Source: Thermaceae bacterium
GTDB taxonomy: Bacteria > Deinococcota > Deinococci > Deinococcales > Thermaceae
Assembly: GCA_015478585.1 (NCBI GenBank)
Contig: JADMIM010000035.1
Span: forward strand, 1 to 33,821
Reading direction: 5' to 3'
DNA length: 33,821 nucleotides
A program made the translations under genes and the position numbers. How positions within the stretch are numbered: the first letter of the stretch is position 1; every line of letters begins with the position of its first letter. Below, piece after piece: positions 9,183 through 17,312 of the stretch. Below the pieces are notes generated by a model, which had not been told where the DNA came from, made no database searches, and was given only the letters and a program-made list of their open reading frames with translations.

Positions 9183-9245
9183 TGAACACTCCCCTGTCCA
9201 GGAGGGCAAAAGTCTATCGTAGGCCCTCCCGGACACAAGTGCTGG

Positions 9246-11333
9246 CTACACCACCACCGTGAAACTATAGAACACCAGCTTGTTGGGGGTGTAGTAGTAG
9301 TCACAGCCGACAATAGTGCGCTTGTACACCCGCAGCTCGAGCTGATAACAGCAGGTCTCGGGGAAAATCTTGTGGATGCACTCGCTGGGGATATGTAGCC
9401 TCAGCCCACCCCCGTGCCAGATGGGCGCAGCCGCCCCTTGGGTGCGAGCGACTCCATAATCTGGCCCGGAAAAATCGGCGGCGGGAATGACCCCCAAAGC
9501 TACCGAGGTCAGCGATGCCGCATGACCCCCTGCGATGCACTTTTGGAGTTCGTCCAGCACGTCTACAGCCAGGTTTTTGCCGTAGGTGGCAATCAGGCTG
9601 TAGAGCGCTAAGTGGCCGTCCACATCGTAAGCGGTGAAATCAATGTCTAGAGCACTCCCCGCCCCGATCTGCACGTTGGTGCAGGGACCTACCGACATCC
9701 CGCCGATACGCACGTCGCTGATGTCGGCAGCAGGCTCTAGGTTGGGGTTGCCAATGTTGTCCAGGGTAAGCTTCAGGCCGTTGGGGGTCTCGCTCGAGCA
9801 GAAGGGCAGGATGCGCCGGTTGATTAAGGTTCCGCTGCCACCGTCGTTGTAGGCCACCACCCGCAGATAATAAAGACCGTCGGCAAAGAGGTTTTTGCTT
9901 AACCAGACCATCAGTGTGTTGTAGTTGTCGGAGAGCCAGAGGTTGGGAGGGAAGCCTCCGATGCGGGCCGTGGCGTGCTCGCGGCTTTCATAGACATAGC
10001 GTCCACCGATGGTCGCTGGGCTAAAGCCCACAGGCACGTAGGGCTGGGCCAAAGAGTGATAGTAGGCCCGACTGAAACCGCCCACTGCGGCCTGTGGCAT
10101 GGCATTCCAGTTGATATTGTCGCTAGACCACTCCAGCTCATAGTAGTCAACGTTGGCCGTGCTGCCAAACAGGCCCGAAATCACCATCGAGTCTGCGAAG
10201 GGACGGTCTGCATACACTGCGATGACCCCTGGGTTGGCGAAGCCTTCGGGGGCTGGCGCGCCCAGGTTGCCCCCAATCTGACTAACCGGGGTCGAGCAGA
10301 CCTGGTCGAAGACCATACAGTTGCCTTCAGGATCAGGGATGTTAGGAACACAGCAGGCTTGGTCGTTGGCGACCAGGGTCACGCTGAGGTTGGTGGGGAT
10401 ATCCCACCGCGCATCCCAGAAGTTCTCGTCCACAATCACCGTACCCCGCTCACGGCAGTCCTGCGTAACCTTGAAGATCAGGTCGGGGTTGCAGTCCCAC
10501 CAGGGCTCCCAGGGCCACCAGGGCCACACCCGCAGACGCTGGAGTTCGGGGGTGGTGGGCAGCTTCTGCAATAGCTGCTCGCGCAGGCTGGGCAGGGCTG
10601 CTACGTTCACGGTGTTTTCGGGCGGTCTGGTCAGCGCCCCGCGCTCAGCTAAGAGTTCCTGGAAGATGCCCAGGCTGGGCTTGGGGCTGGGCATTGGAAT
10701 CTTAGAGAAGCGGTTTTCGCCCTCCAGAATAGGTAAAATTTTGTCTACCAGGCGAGGCTCGAGCCGCCAGTCGCGCAGCTTCCACCACCACCAGGGCCAC
10801 CAGCCGCAACACCAGCGAAACTTCAGGGTGAAGCTGCCGTTGGCATCGGTAACGGCACAACCCACCTGCTGAAGGCTGCTCCACCACCACCACCAGTCCA
10901 CGTCGTAGGCACATACCGTAGCCCCTGGAACCGGGCTGCCATCGGGGCATACCACCCGTCCAGTAACACTAAAGGTGCGACACCAGCGCCACCACCAATA
11001 CCAGTAATAGGCTGAGATGGTGATGGGCAGTTTTAGGTTGGCTTGCCCACGCCAGGCCGAGGCGCTCAGGGTCTGGGTGAGGGTTTGTAAGCCGACGATT
11101 TCCTCGTCACTGGCATCGCCTGGCCCTACCACCACCTGCAAGGAGCCCGGTGCGCGCTCGAAGGAGAAACTCACGCTACCCTGGCCTTTGGCACTCAGGG
11201 TCAGGGTTTTGGAAGTCACTTTGCCGTTGCTACTCACCAGGGCCACTTTGATGGGGCCTTCGGGCTTGAAGTTCTCGATACTCGAGGCATCCAAGGGAAC
11301 CTCGAGGCTAAATTTCTCTTCGTTCCTGGCCAT
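9246..11333 (-). CDS. tryptophan-cluster protein with carboxypeptidase-regulatory-like domain
   Basis: A 695-residue protein of unknown function. Residues 1-105 are a beta-rich N-terminal domain. Tryptophan runs follow: YYWYWWWRWC (109-118), WWWWW (147-151), WCCGWWPWWWW (174-184) and WPWWPWEPWW (270-279). The first two bracket a CarboxypepD_reg-like beta sandwich (FSVTGRVVCPDGSPVPGATV, then VTDANGSFTLKF). Beyond 290 there is a long beta-rich region with several Cys residues (QACCVPNIPDPEGNC, PETCCYQLELRVYKR). There is no signal peptide. The start at 11333 has GGGAGGGG about 7 bases upstream. It heads a cluster with the DUF1360-like and MPCCG genes. It could be a surface, spike or adhesion protein, but this is not recognisable for certain. 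Confidence 0.85.
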   Translation of the reverse strand: MARNEEKFSLEVPLDASSIENFKPEGPIKVALVSSNGKVTSKTLTLSAKGQGSVSFSFERAPGSLQVVVGPGDASDEEIVGLQTLTQTLSASAWRGQANLKLPITISAYYWYWWWRWCRTFSVTGRVVCPDGSPVPGATVCAYDVDWWWWWSSLQQVGCAVTDANGSFTLKFRWCCGWWPWWWWKLRDWRLEPRLVDKILPILEGENRFSKIPMPSPKPSLGIFQELLAERGALTRPPENTVNVAALPSLREQLLQKLPTTPELQRLRVWPWWPWEPWWDCNPDLIFKVTQDCRERGTVIVDENFWDARWDIPTNLSVTLVANDQACCVPNIPDPEGNCMVFDQVCSTPVSQIGGNLGAPAPEGFANPGVIAVYADRPFADSMVISGLFGSTANVDYYELEWSSDNINWNAMPQAAVGGFSRAYYHSLAQPYVPVGFSPATIGGRYVYESREHATARIGGFPPNLWLSDNYNTLMVWLSKNLFADGLYYLRVVAYNDGGSGTLINRRILPFCSSETPNGLKLTLDNIGNPNLEPAADISDVRIGGMSVGPCTNVQIGAGSALDIDFTAYDVDGHLALYSLIATYGKNLAVDVLDELQKCIAGGHAASLTSVALGVIPAADFSGPDYGVARTQGAAAPIWHGGGLRLHIPSECIHKIFPETCCYQLELRVYKRTIVGCDYYYTPNKLVFYSFTVVV

Positions 11334-11492
11334 GTTCCACCCCTCCCAACGCCTGGGGCGTTGTAGCTCTATAAAAGCGCAAGAGAGGTTACATCTAGGT
11401 AACACCTGCCCACCCTCAAACTCGAGGGAGGGCTAAAAATGAGCTTGCTAGCAGGCTTTTATTGCTTTCACCAAAACCGGAGCGTTTACGCT

Positions 11493-13388
11493 CTATCGCA
11501 GCAGGCTGCTAATGGTTTGTTGATAGATTTTAGCCCGGTCTTCCAGGGGCAAAGCCCCGAAATCCCCGCTGATGAAAGTGGCCTTGCCGTTGCCATAAGC
11601 AGAAGCCTCGGAAACGGGCTTTTTCTTGTCTTCCTGGGTGATTAGAAGCAGGCGGCCTCCGGCTTGCACCCAGCCGCGCAGCATCAGGCGCTGCGCATCG
11701 GGCCAGTTTTGCGTCCAGTCGCGCTCGAGCACCCATACCACCAAGGAGTAGTTACGAATCTTGTCCAGGCCGGGCCGCTGGGAGGGATTAATTTTTAGCA
11801 CATCCGGCTTGAAGCCCAGGTTTTCCAGTGCGGCTTTGCCCCCCTCGAGGCCGTCGGTTTCCACGATTAGCAGCGCAGATTTACTGTTTTTGGGCACAGT
11901 GGGCTGGGCATCTGCCGAGAAGTTCACTACCAACTGCTCGCTGCTGGGGCCGGTTTCGCCGCCCTTAATGGCTTTGACCACGTAATGGTAGGGGCTGCCC
12001 CGGCTGAGGTTGGTGTCGGTATACGTGGGGTTATCCACCCGCACCGAGCCGTTGGCGCTCAACTCCCGCACCTCGTAGGCGGTGGCTCCAGGAACTGCGT
12101 TCCAGGTAACTACGATTGTGCCGTCTTGGTATTTGGCCTGAAGGTTGGTGGGGTTAGGCAGAGGCTCGGCCTGTTGCGGGGGGTTGCCGCCGAGGGCGGC
12201 CCAGGCTTGCTGGAGTTGGATTTCACCCCTGCCAGTGCCTGCTTGCAGGGGTAGGGCGGTGTTGAGCAATGCGTTTTTCACCGCGTCAGCTTTGGCCTGC
12301 CCGTTCGACATCAAAAGAGCCGCGCTCCCGGCAACCAGCGCGGTGCTGGTCGAGGTTCCGCTCATTGCCATGAAGCGCCCACCGGGAATCGCCGACATCA
12401 CATTCACGCCGGGGGCCACCAGGTCGGGTTTTTGCAACACCACGTTGTAGGGCTGGCCCCAGCGTACCTCACCCCGGCTGCTGAAGCTGGCGAGCTTGTT
12501 GTCCTGGTCTACTGCCCCCACCCCCAGCACCCCCGGCATATTGCCCGGCGAGGTGGTGGTTCCTCCGCTGTTACCTATAGCGAAAACCGGCAGTACCCCC
12601 ATCTGCTTCATGCGCTCGATGACCGGAGCGAACTCACTCCAGCTGCCCTCCATGCCCAGCGACATCGAGACGATATTGACATTTTGCTCGAGCACCCAGT
12701 CCAGGCCGCCCAAAACCTGGGCCAGGGTTCCGTTACCCTCGGGCAGCACCAGCGCCGAGACAATCTTGGCCTCCGGGGCCACCCCCACCCCGCTGCCCAC
12801 CAGCAAACCGGCCGTATAGGTTCCGTGCTGGGCCGAATCGTAGGGTTGGCTCTGGTGGGGGGTTCCGCTGGAGTCAATTACCGCGAAGGCTGCCACTTTG
12901 CCGCGCAGGGCCGAGTGCGAGGCATCCACACCGGTATCCAGGTGACCGATACGCACTCCCTGACCACGCAACCCAGCAGCCCACAAGGCTTTGGCCCCAA
13001 TTTTTTCCAGTGCCCAGTCGCTGCCCTGGTCGCTCGCAACCGCTAAGGCATTGGCTACGCCGCTCACCAGCCGAACCTTGCGGTTGGCATAGACCCGCTC
13101 TACCCCCGGCAGGTTGAGGAGCTGTCCCACCTGAGACTGGGGCAGCCGCAGCAGCAGGCTCTGGCTGGCCCAGAAACCCTCGCTGGACTGAATCTTGAGC
13201 TTTTGCTTGATCTGGCCCAGGTGGGTTTGCAGGATGCGGATAAAGGCCTTGCGGGTCTGGCCTTTGGGTAGCATGGGCCCACCAAACTCCACAATCACCT
13301 CGACCATAGGGTCATTCTGGGTTTTTTGGGCCATTGCCAGGGGATAGGCTAACAGCATCAAGAGGGTGAGGAAAATGCGCAGGCTCAT
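11493..13388 (-). CDS. secreted subtilisin-like serine protease with FN3 domain
   Basis: An extracellular S8 protease of 631 residues. Signal peptide 1-20 (ends AMA/QK); inhibitor-like propeptide about 28-110; catalytic domain about 125-400 with Asp151 (GHLDTGVDASH), His188 (SAQHGTYTAGLL), oxyanion Asn273 (AIGNSGG) and Ser346 (AMSGTSTSTA). An FN3 domain covers about 415-500 (TNLQAKYQDGTIVVTWNAVP, then YHYVVKAIKGG). The last 120 residues (LLIVETDGLEGGKAALENLG, LVVWVLERDW, LRGWVQAGGRLLLIT) look like a small GATase1/Rossmann-type domain. It lies upstream of the W-rich gene on the same strand, 160 bases apart. Confidence 0.93.
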   Translation of the reverse strand: MSLRIFLTLLMLLAYPLAMAQKTQNDPMVEVIVEFGGPMLPKGQTRKAFIRILQTHLGQIKQKLKIQSSEGFWASQSLLLRLPQSQVGQLLNLPGVERVYANRKVRLVSGVANALAVASDQGSDWALEKIGAKALWAAGLRGQGVRIGHLDTGVDASHSALRGKVAAFAVIDSSGTPHQSQPYDSAQHGTYTAGLLVGSGVGVAPEAKIVSALVLPEGNGTLAQVLGGLDWVLEQNVNIVSMSLGMEGSWSEFAPVIERMKQMGVLPVFAIGNSGGTTTSPGNMPGVLGVGAVDQDNKLASFSSRGEVRWGQPYNVVLQKPDLVAPGVNVMSAIPGGRFMAMSGTSTSTALVAGSAALLMSNGQAKADAVKNALLNTALPLQAGTGRGEIQLQQAWAALGGNPPQQAEPLPNPTNLQAKYQDGTIVVTWNAVPGATAYEVRELSANGSVRVDNPTYTDTNLSRGSPYHYVVKAIKGGETGPSSEQLVVNFSADAQPTVPKNSKSALLIVETDGLEGGKAALENLGFKPDVLKINPSQRPGLDKIRNYSLVVWVLERDWTQNWPDAQRLMLRGWVQAGGRLLLITQEDKKKPVSEASAYGNGKATFISGDFGALPLEDRAKIYQQTISSLLR

Positions 13389-13534
13389 GTCTTTAAGCTA
13401 TGCGGCCTTGGGGATGCCAACTTGAGCTAAAACTAAAGGTTTCTTGGGGATTTGCCTTGAGGCGGGCTTAATCTGGGCCTCGAGCCTTTTTCTGGGGGGT
13501 AAATCCTGGTTGAAAATCAGGATATGCTAGGGGG

Positions 13535-14662
13535 GTGTCAGCCCAAACTGCGGATGTAATCGTGATTGGAGCAGGGATTATCGGCGCGGCCTGCGCCTAT
13601 CGTCTGGCCGAGCGCGGCTTGAGGGTGCGGGTGGTGGAAAAATCGGCCGCCCCGGCTATGGGCTCGACCGGCAAGAGTGCCGCCGGAGTGCGAGTGCAAT
13701 TTAGCCAGACCACCAACATTTTGCTCTCCTGGAACAGTATTCTCGAGTACCAGCAGATGCCCCAGGCGGCTTACCGGGCCATAGGATATTTGCTTTTGGT
13801 TCCTGAGGCCGACTGGGCCGAGCATCTGCGGGGGCTGGCTTTGCAGCACCAACTTGGCGTGCCCGCCCAAGCCCTGAGCCCGGAAGAGGCCCAGCGCGTC
13901 GTCGAGTTCGACCCCCAGGGGCTGGCCGGAGCCACCTTTGGCTCCGCCGATGGCACCGTAGACCCGCATGGGATTTGTATGGAATACCTGCGCCGAGCCA
14001 GGGAGTTGGGGGCGGTGGTTCACCTCGAGACCGAGCTTGTAAGTGCGGCCCGAACCGCAGAGGTCTGGCAACTCCAAACGACTGGGGGCAAGTTTGAAGC
14101 CGGATACGTGCTTAACGCGGCGGGAGCCTGGGCGGGCCAAGTCGGGCGGCGGGCTGGGCTCGAGATTCCCGTAGAGCCTGCCCGGCGCATGGTTTTCACC
14201 ACTAGCCCACTAGCTTGGCCCCATCGCTATCCGCTCACCATTGACCTAAGCAGCGGCTTTTACTTCCGCTCGGAGGGCGAGCGTCTGCTGATGGGCCGCA
14301 GCAACCCCGCCGATTTGGGGTTTGCTGAAGGCATGGACTGGGGCTGGCTCGAGCCCACCCTCGAGGCCGGTCTGCGGCGCTTCCCCTGGCTCGAGCAGAC
14401 CGGCTTGGATCGCAGAGCTTCCTGGTGGGGCTATTACGAAGTCACCCCAGACCACCACCCGATTTTGGGCCGGATGCCCAGTATGGAGGGCTGGGTCAAT
14501 GCCTGTGGATTTTCTGGGCACGGCGTGCAGCAGGCCGCCATGGTCGGGCGTTTGATGGCCGAAGAAATCGTAGACGGGCGGGCCTTCAGCCTTGACATCA
14601 AGCCCCTGCGCTACGAGCGGTTCACAGCGGAATACAAGGCCCTCGAGCGCAATATTGTCTAA
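13535..14662 (+). CDS. FAD-dependent amine/amino-acid oxidoreductase (DAO family)
   Basis: A 375-residue flavoenzyme of the D-amino-acid-oxidase superfamily, nearest in feel to sarcosine oxidase beta, dimethylglycine dehydrogenase or glycine oxidase. The N-terminal dinucleotide fold VIVIGAGIIGAACAYRLAER (GxGxxG) ends at the acidic VVEKSA; MGSTGKSAAGVRVQF follows. The C-terminal FAD region TPDHHPILGRMPSMEGWVNA and GFSGHGVQQAAMVGRLMAEE closes the fold. A GTG start at 13535 lies 6 bases after a TATGCT box (13523-13528), so the mRNA is probably leaderless. The substrate is unresolved. It is a single gene, ahead of the iron-transporter-like gene. Confidence 0.88.
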   Translation: MSAQTADVIVIGAGIIGAACAYRLAERGLRVRVVEKSAAPAMGSTGKSAAGVRVQFSQTTNILLSWNSILEYQQMPQAAYRAIGYLLLVPEADWAEHLRGLALQHQLGVPAQALSPEEAQRVVEFDPQGLAGATFGSADGTVDPHGICMEYLRRARELGAVVHLETELVSAARTAEVWQLQTTGGKFEAGYVLNAAGAWAGQVGRRAGLEIPVEPARRMVFTTSPLAWPHRYPLTIDLSSGFYFRSEGERLLMGRSNPADLGFAEGMDWGWLEPTLEAGLRRFPWLEQTGLDRRASWWGYYEVTPDHHPILGRMPSMEGWVNACGFSGHGVQQAAMVGRLMAEEIVDGRAFSLDIKPLRYERFTAEYKALERNIV

Positions 14663-14695
14663 TGCTCTGCGGCTGAGGTTGCTCGCAGGCCAGGG

Positions 14696-14724
14696 TTGAC
14701 TGTCTTATTGCGAGTAGTTACTAT
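14696..14724 (+). promoter_or_regulatory. promoter of the MbfA/VIT1-like gene
   Basis: TTGACT (14696-14701), exactly 17 bases, TACTAT (14719-14724). The ATG follows 9 bases later, so the transcript is leaderless or nearly so. Confidence 0.8.
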
Positions 14725-14733
14725 TATCAAGAC

Positions 14734-15222
14734 ATGACCCATAGCGAAGAGCACAAAACCGTACTGCAGATTGTTCAGCCCGGCCTACTGGGTTTGATGG
14801 ATGGCTCGGTTTCCACCCTGGCTCCCATCTTTGCCACCGCAGCCCTCACCGGCAAGCCCCACGATGCCTTTTTCGTGGGCTTTGCGGCCTCGCTGGGTGC
14901 TGGCATCAGCATGGGTCTGGCCGAAGCCCTCTCCGACGACGGGGTGATTTCCGGGCGGGGCAGCCCCCTCATCCGGGGCGCTGTAACCGGTGGGGCCACC
15001 TTTCTGGGCGGTATGTTTCATACTTTGCCCTTTTTGATTCAGGATTTGCACACCGCCTTGATGCTGGCCTACGTGGTGGTGGTGGTCGAGCTTCTAGTTA
15101 TCGCTTATATCCGCTTTCGCTTTATGAAAAGCCCACTGGGGCAGACGGTTGTCCAGGTCATTATGGGTGGAGGACTGGTATTTGCCATTGGGGTGTGGCT
15201 GGGCCGGATTGGTGCGAATTGA
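14734..15222 (+). CDS. stand-alone MbfA/VIT1-type iron transporter domain
   Basis: A 162-residue inner-membrane protein. [20 protein letters not shown], then [20 protein letters not shown] with SDDG, match the membrane half of MbfA (membrane-bound ferritin A, an iron exporter in rhizobia) and the VIT1/CCC1 family. Hydrophobic segments at about 15-35, 45-65, 80-105, 107-125 and 135-158 fit the five-helix fold. In MbfA an N-terminal ferritin-like domain precedes this part; here the protein starts directly with a short MTHSEEHKT tail, so that domain is missing and none is encoded alongside. It probably moves Fe2+ or Mn2+. It has its own strong promoter. Confidence 0.85.
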   Translation: MTHSEEHKTVLQIVQPGLLGLMDGSVSTLAPIFATAALTGKPHDAFFVGFAASLGAGISMGLAEALSDDGVISGRGSPLIRGAVTGGATFLGGMFHTLPFLIQDLHTALMLAYVVVVVELLVIAYIRFRFMKSPLGQTVVQVIMGGGLVFAIGVWLGRIGAN

Positions 15223-15233
15223 CGTATCCAGGC

Positions 15234-15263
15234 TTGTGCCACAATAAGGCTCTGGCGTACACT
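15234..15263 (+). promoter_or_regulatory. promoter of the first ABC exporter unit
   Basis: TTGTGC (15234-15239), 18 bases, TACACT (15258-15263). It starts a leader of about 175 nt holding a short ORF and three hairpins before the ABC ATPase gene. Confidence 0.6.
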
Positions 15264-15283
15264 ACACAGCGGTAGGTGGATTA

Positions 15284-15322
15284 ATGAATGACCTCATCTG
15301 GATCATCAGGTTTAAGGCTTAA
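15284..15322 (+). CDS. possible 12-residue leader peptide
   Basis: ATG AAT GAC ... TAA encodes MNDLIWIIRFKA. A purine-rich AGGTGG lies 5-10 bases upstream. Its end overlaps a 6-bp hairpin (GGCTTA 15316-15321 with TAAGCC 15327-15332). A second palindrome (GTGGAC/GTCCAC, 15353-15368) and a terminator-like hairpin follow before the ABC gene. The arrangement is like ribosome-mediated attenuation leaders of resistance genes. This is inferred; such a short ORF can occur by chance. Confidence 0.35.
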   Translation: MNDLIWIIRFKA

Positions 15323-15377
15323 CCCCTAAGCCATACCCGAACCCCGCATTGTGTGGACGCACGTCCACTGGTAGCTA

Positions 15378-15404
15378 GGCGGCCTTTGGGCCGCCGGTTC
15401 TTTT
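15378..15404 (+). terminator. attenuator-like hairpin before ABC ATPase gene
   Basis: GGCGGCC (15378-15384), loop TTTG, GGCCGCC (15389-15395), then GGTTCTTTT. It lies 43 bases before the ABC ATPase start and downstream of the promoter at 15234, so it would act as an attenuator rather than an end-of-gene terminator. Confidence 0.55.
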
Positions 15405-15446
15405 GGAGTGCTCGAGCCCTCGCCGAAGCTATTTTGCAGGTGAACT

Positions 15447-16274
15447 ATGACCACGTTAAACCAAACCGTACAAACCCAACTTGCCATGAAAGTGCGCGAC
15501 CTGAAGAAGGTATTTCGTAAGCGCGAAGGATGGGTGCGGGCTAAGGTCAAGGAAGAATGGGCTTTGAAAGGGGTCTCCTTTGACGTATATCAGGGTGAAA
15601 CCTACGGTCTGCTCGGCCCCAATGGCTCGGGCAAATCCACCCTGATTCGCATTCTCTCCACCCTCCTGGTTGCCGATGGTGGACAGGTACAGATGATGGG
15701 ACTGCGGCTGCCGCAGGACGAAAACAAGTTGCGCCGCCTGTTGGGGCGAGTGAGCGTGGACGCGGCCTTTTACAAAAAACTCTCGGCACGGGAAAACCTG
15801 CTCTATGCAGCCCAGCTTTATGGCCTCGAGCCCAGGGCCGCCGAGCGGAATGCCATGCAGATTCTTGAGCGCCTGGGTATCGAGTCGCGCCGTTTTGGCG
15901 ACCCCCTGGAGGAGATGAGCCGGGGGATGCAGCAAAAAATTGCCATCACCCGCGCTCTGCTGATCAACCCGCCCTTGCTCTTGCTGGACGAACCTACCAC
16001 CGGCTTAGACCCCAAAAGCCGCCGGGACGTACAGACTTTTCTCGAGGATTTGCGGGCTCGAGAAGGCACCACCATCCTGCTCACCACCCACGACATGGCC
16101 GAGGCCGAGCGCCTTTCCCACCGCATCGGCTTTTTGGCCGGAGGTTCGCTGGTCGCTGAGGGAACCGCCCAAAGCCTGAAAGCCCAAGCCGGAACCGACG
16201 ACCTCGAGGAAGCCTTCATCACCCTCACCGGCGAGGATATGGGCAAGGACGAAGAAGAGGATGTTGAACGTTGA
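15447..16274 (+). CDS. ABC exporter ATPase (ABC-2 type)
   Basis: A 275-residue nucleotide-binding subunit that powers the permease at 16406. Walker A GLLGPNGSGKST, Q-loop region GRVSVDAAFY, signature EEMSRGMQQK (a variant of LSGGQ seen in drug/lipid exporters), Walker B PLLLLDEPTTGLD and H-loop LLTTHDMAEAE. It has a 35-residue N-terminal extension (KKVFRKREGWVRAKVKEEWA) and an acidic C-terminal tail (GEDMGKDEEEDVER). The ATG at 15447 has AGGTGA 4-9 bases upstream. The class suggests export of an antibiotic, lipid or polysaccharide. The leader hints at attenuation. Confidence 0.92.
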   Translation: MTTLNQTVQTQLAMKVRDLKKVFRKREGWVRAKVKEEWALKGVSFDVYQGETYGLLGPNGSGKSTLIRILSTLLVADGGQVQMMGLRLPQDENKLRRLLGRVSVDAAFYKKLSARENLLYAAQLYGLEPRAAERNAMQILERLGIESRRFGDPLEEMSRGMQQKIAITRALLINPPLLLLDEPTTGLDPKSRRDVQTFLEDLRAREGTTILLTTHDMAEAERLSHRIGFLAGGSLVAEGTAQSLKAQAGTDDLEEAFITLTGEDMGKDEEEDVER

Positions 16275-16293
16275 CCGTTTACCGCGAAGAACT

Positions 16294-16348
16294 GTCGCAA
16301 GTCACAAGTCGCCGGTCTCGGGTCACAAATAGGGTTTTGACCCGAGAC
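16294..16348 (+). repeat. GTCGCAAGTCACA palindromic repeat, copy 2
   Basis: Contains the 13-mer at 16294-16306 shared with 5807-5819, then an 11-bp perfect stem GTCTCGGGTCA (16315-16325) with TGACCCGAGAC (16338-16348). It sits between the ATPase and permease genes, where such a hairpin could shift their relative expression. Confidence 0.55.
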
Positions 16349-16405
16349 ACACGACCTGTGGCCTGAGACAGCGCCGCTGCGGTCAACGCGACCAAAGGGG
16401 GCTTT

Positions 16406-17233
16406 ATGATTGAACGATTTTTCCGTCCCATGTGGGCCTTTGTTTTCCGCGACTGGCACTTGACCCGGCGCTACTTTAGCTGGGTGGTGGTGTTCGTGTT
16501 TTATGCCATCGTCAACTCTGCCACCATCGCCCTCATCGGCAAAGCCCAAGGGGATTTTCGCCTGACCCTGACGCTCTTATTGGGTGTGCTGCTGTGGTCG
16601 TTTTTGTCGGCCATGTACAACGAGATCGCCAACTCGATTTCCTACGAGCGCTGGGAGGGGACTTTGGAGTACACCTTTATGGCTCCGGTCTCTCGCCTGA
16701 TTCACCTCACCGGGGTCTCGCTGTTCGCGGTTATCTACAGCATTCTGCGCACCATAGTCATCCTGGTCGGGCTGGTTTTGTTCATCCAGACCTCGGTGAG
16801 TGGGGCCAACCTGCTGGGCGTACTGGCGGTGCTCCTGGTGGCGAGCCTGGCCTTCATGGGCTTAGGCTTGATGGCTGCTATTCTGCCGGTGATGTCACCA
16901 GAAAATGGGGCCCAGGCCACCAACATCTTTCAGGGCGTGCTGCTCTTGGTCTCGGGCATCTACTACCCAATTAGCGTGCTCCCGAGCTGGGTGCAGCCCT
17001 TGGCCTATTTGTCACCTGCGACCTATGCCCTCGAGGCCAGCCGCAAGCTGATGGGCATTTCCAACCCCGACTCCAGGCCCGGTCACTTGGTCGGCGCGCC
17101 CCTTTCGGCGGTGCTGCCTGAGCTGGGAGTCCTGCTGCTGATGGGTGTAATCCTGATCCCGGCGGGACTCTTGGTGTTTCACCAGGCCGAAGTTTGGGCC
17201 AAGCGTACCGGCAAGCTGAAGAGAACCGGCTAG
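16406..17233 (+). CDS. ABC-2 type exporter permease
   Basis: A 275-residue membrane subunit with about six helices: an N-terminal cytoplasmic stretch (FRDWHLTRRYFSW), helices near 30-50, 60-80 and 110-135, and a C-terminal half with VLLLVSGIYYPISVLPSWVQ and LAYLSPATYALEASRKLMG, typical of ABC2_membrane proteins. The ATG at 16406 has GGGGG 5-9 bases upstream. Its ATPase partner ends 131 bases upstream; the repeat hairpin lies in that gap. Confidence 0.9.
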   Translation: MIERFFRPMWAFVFRDWHLTRRYFSWVVVFVFYAIVNSATIALIGKAQGDFRLTLTLLLGVLLWSFLSAMYNEIANSISYERWEGTLEYTFMAPVSRLIHLTGVSLFAVIYSILRTIVILVGLVLFIQTSVSGANLLGVLAVLLVASLAFMGLGLMAAILPVMSPENGAQATNIFQGVLLLVSGIYYPISVLPSWVQPLAYLSPATYALEASRKLMGISNPDSRPGHLVGAPLSAVLPELGVLLLMGVILIPAGLLVFHQAEVWAKRTGKLKRTG

Positions 17234-17312
17234 GGGCGGGAAGCGAGCGGCAAAAAACAGGTTTTGTAGGGGCAGTCCCTTGTGGCTGCCCGCCCCCAGC
17301 GGAGGGTCGTCC

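Noticed and set aside
9975-10574. 199-codon plus-strand frame inside the W-rich gene
   Set aside because: Antisense shadow with no start signal.
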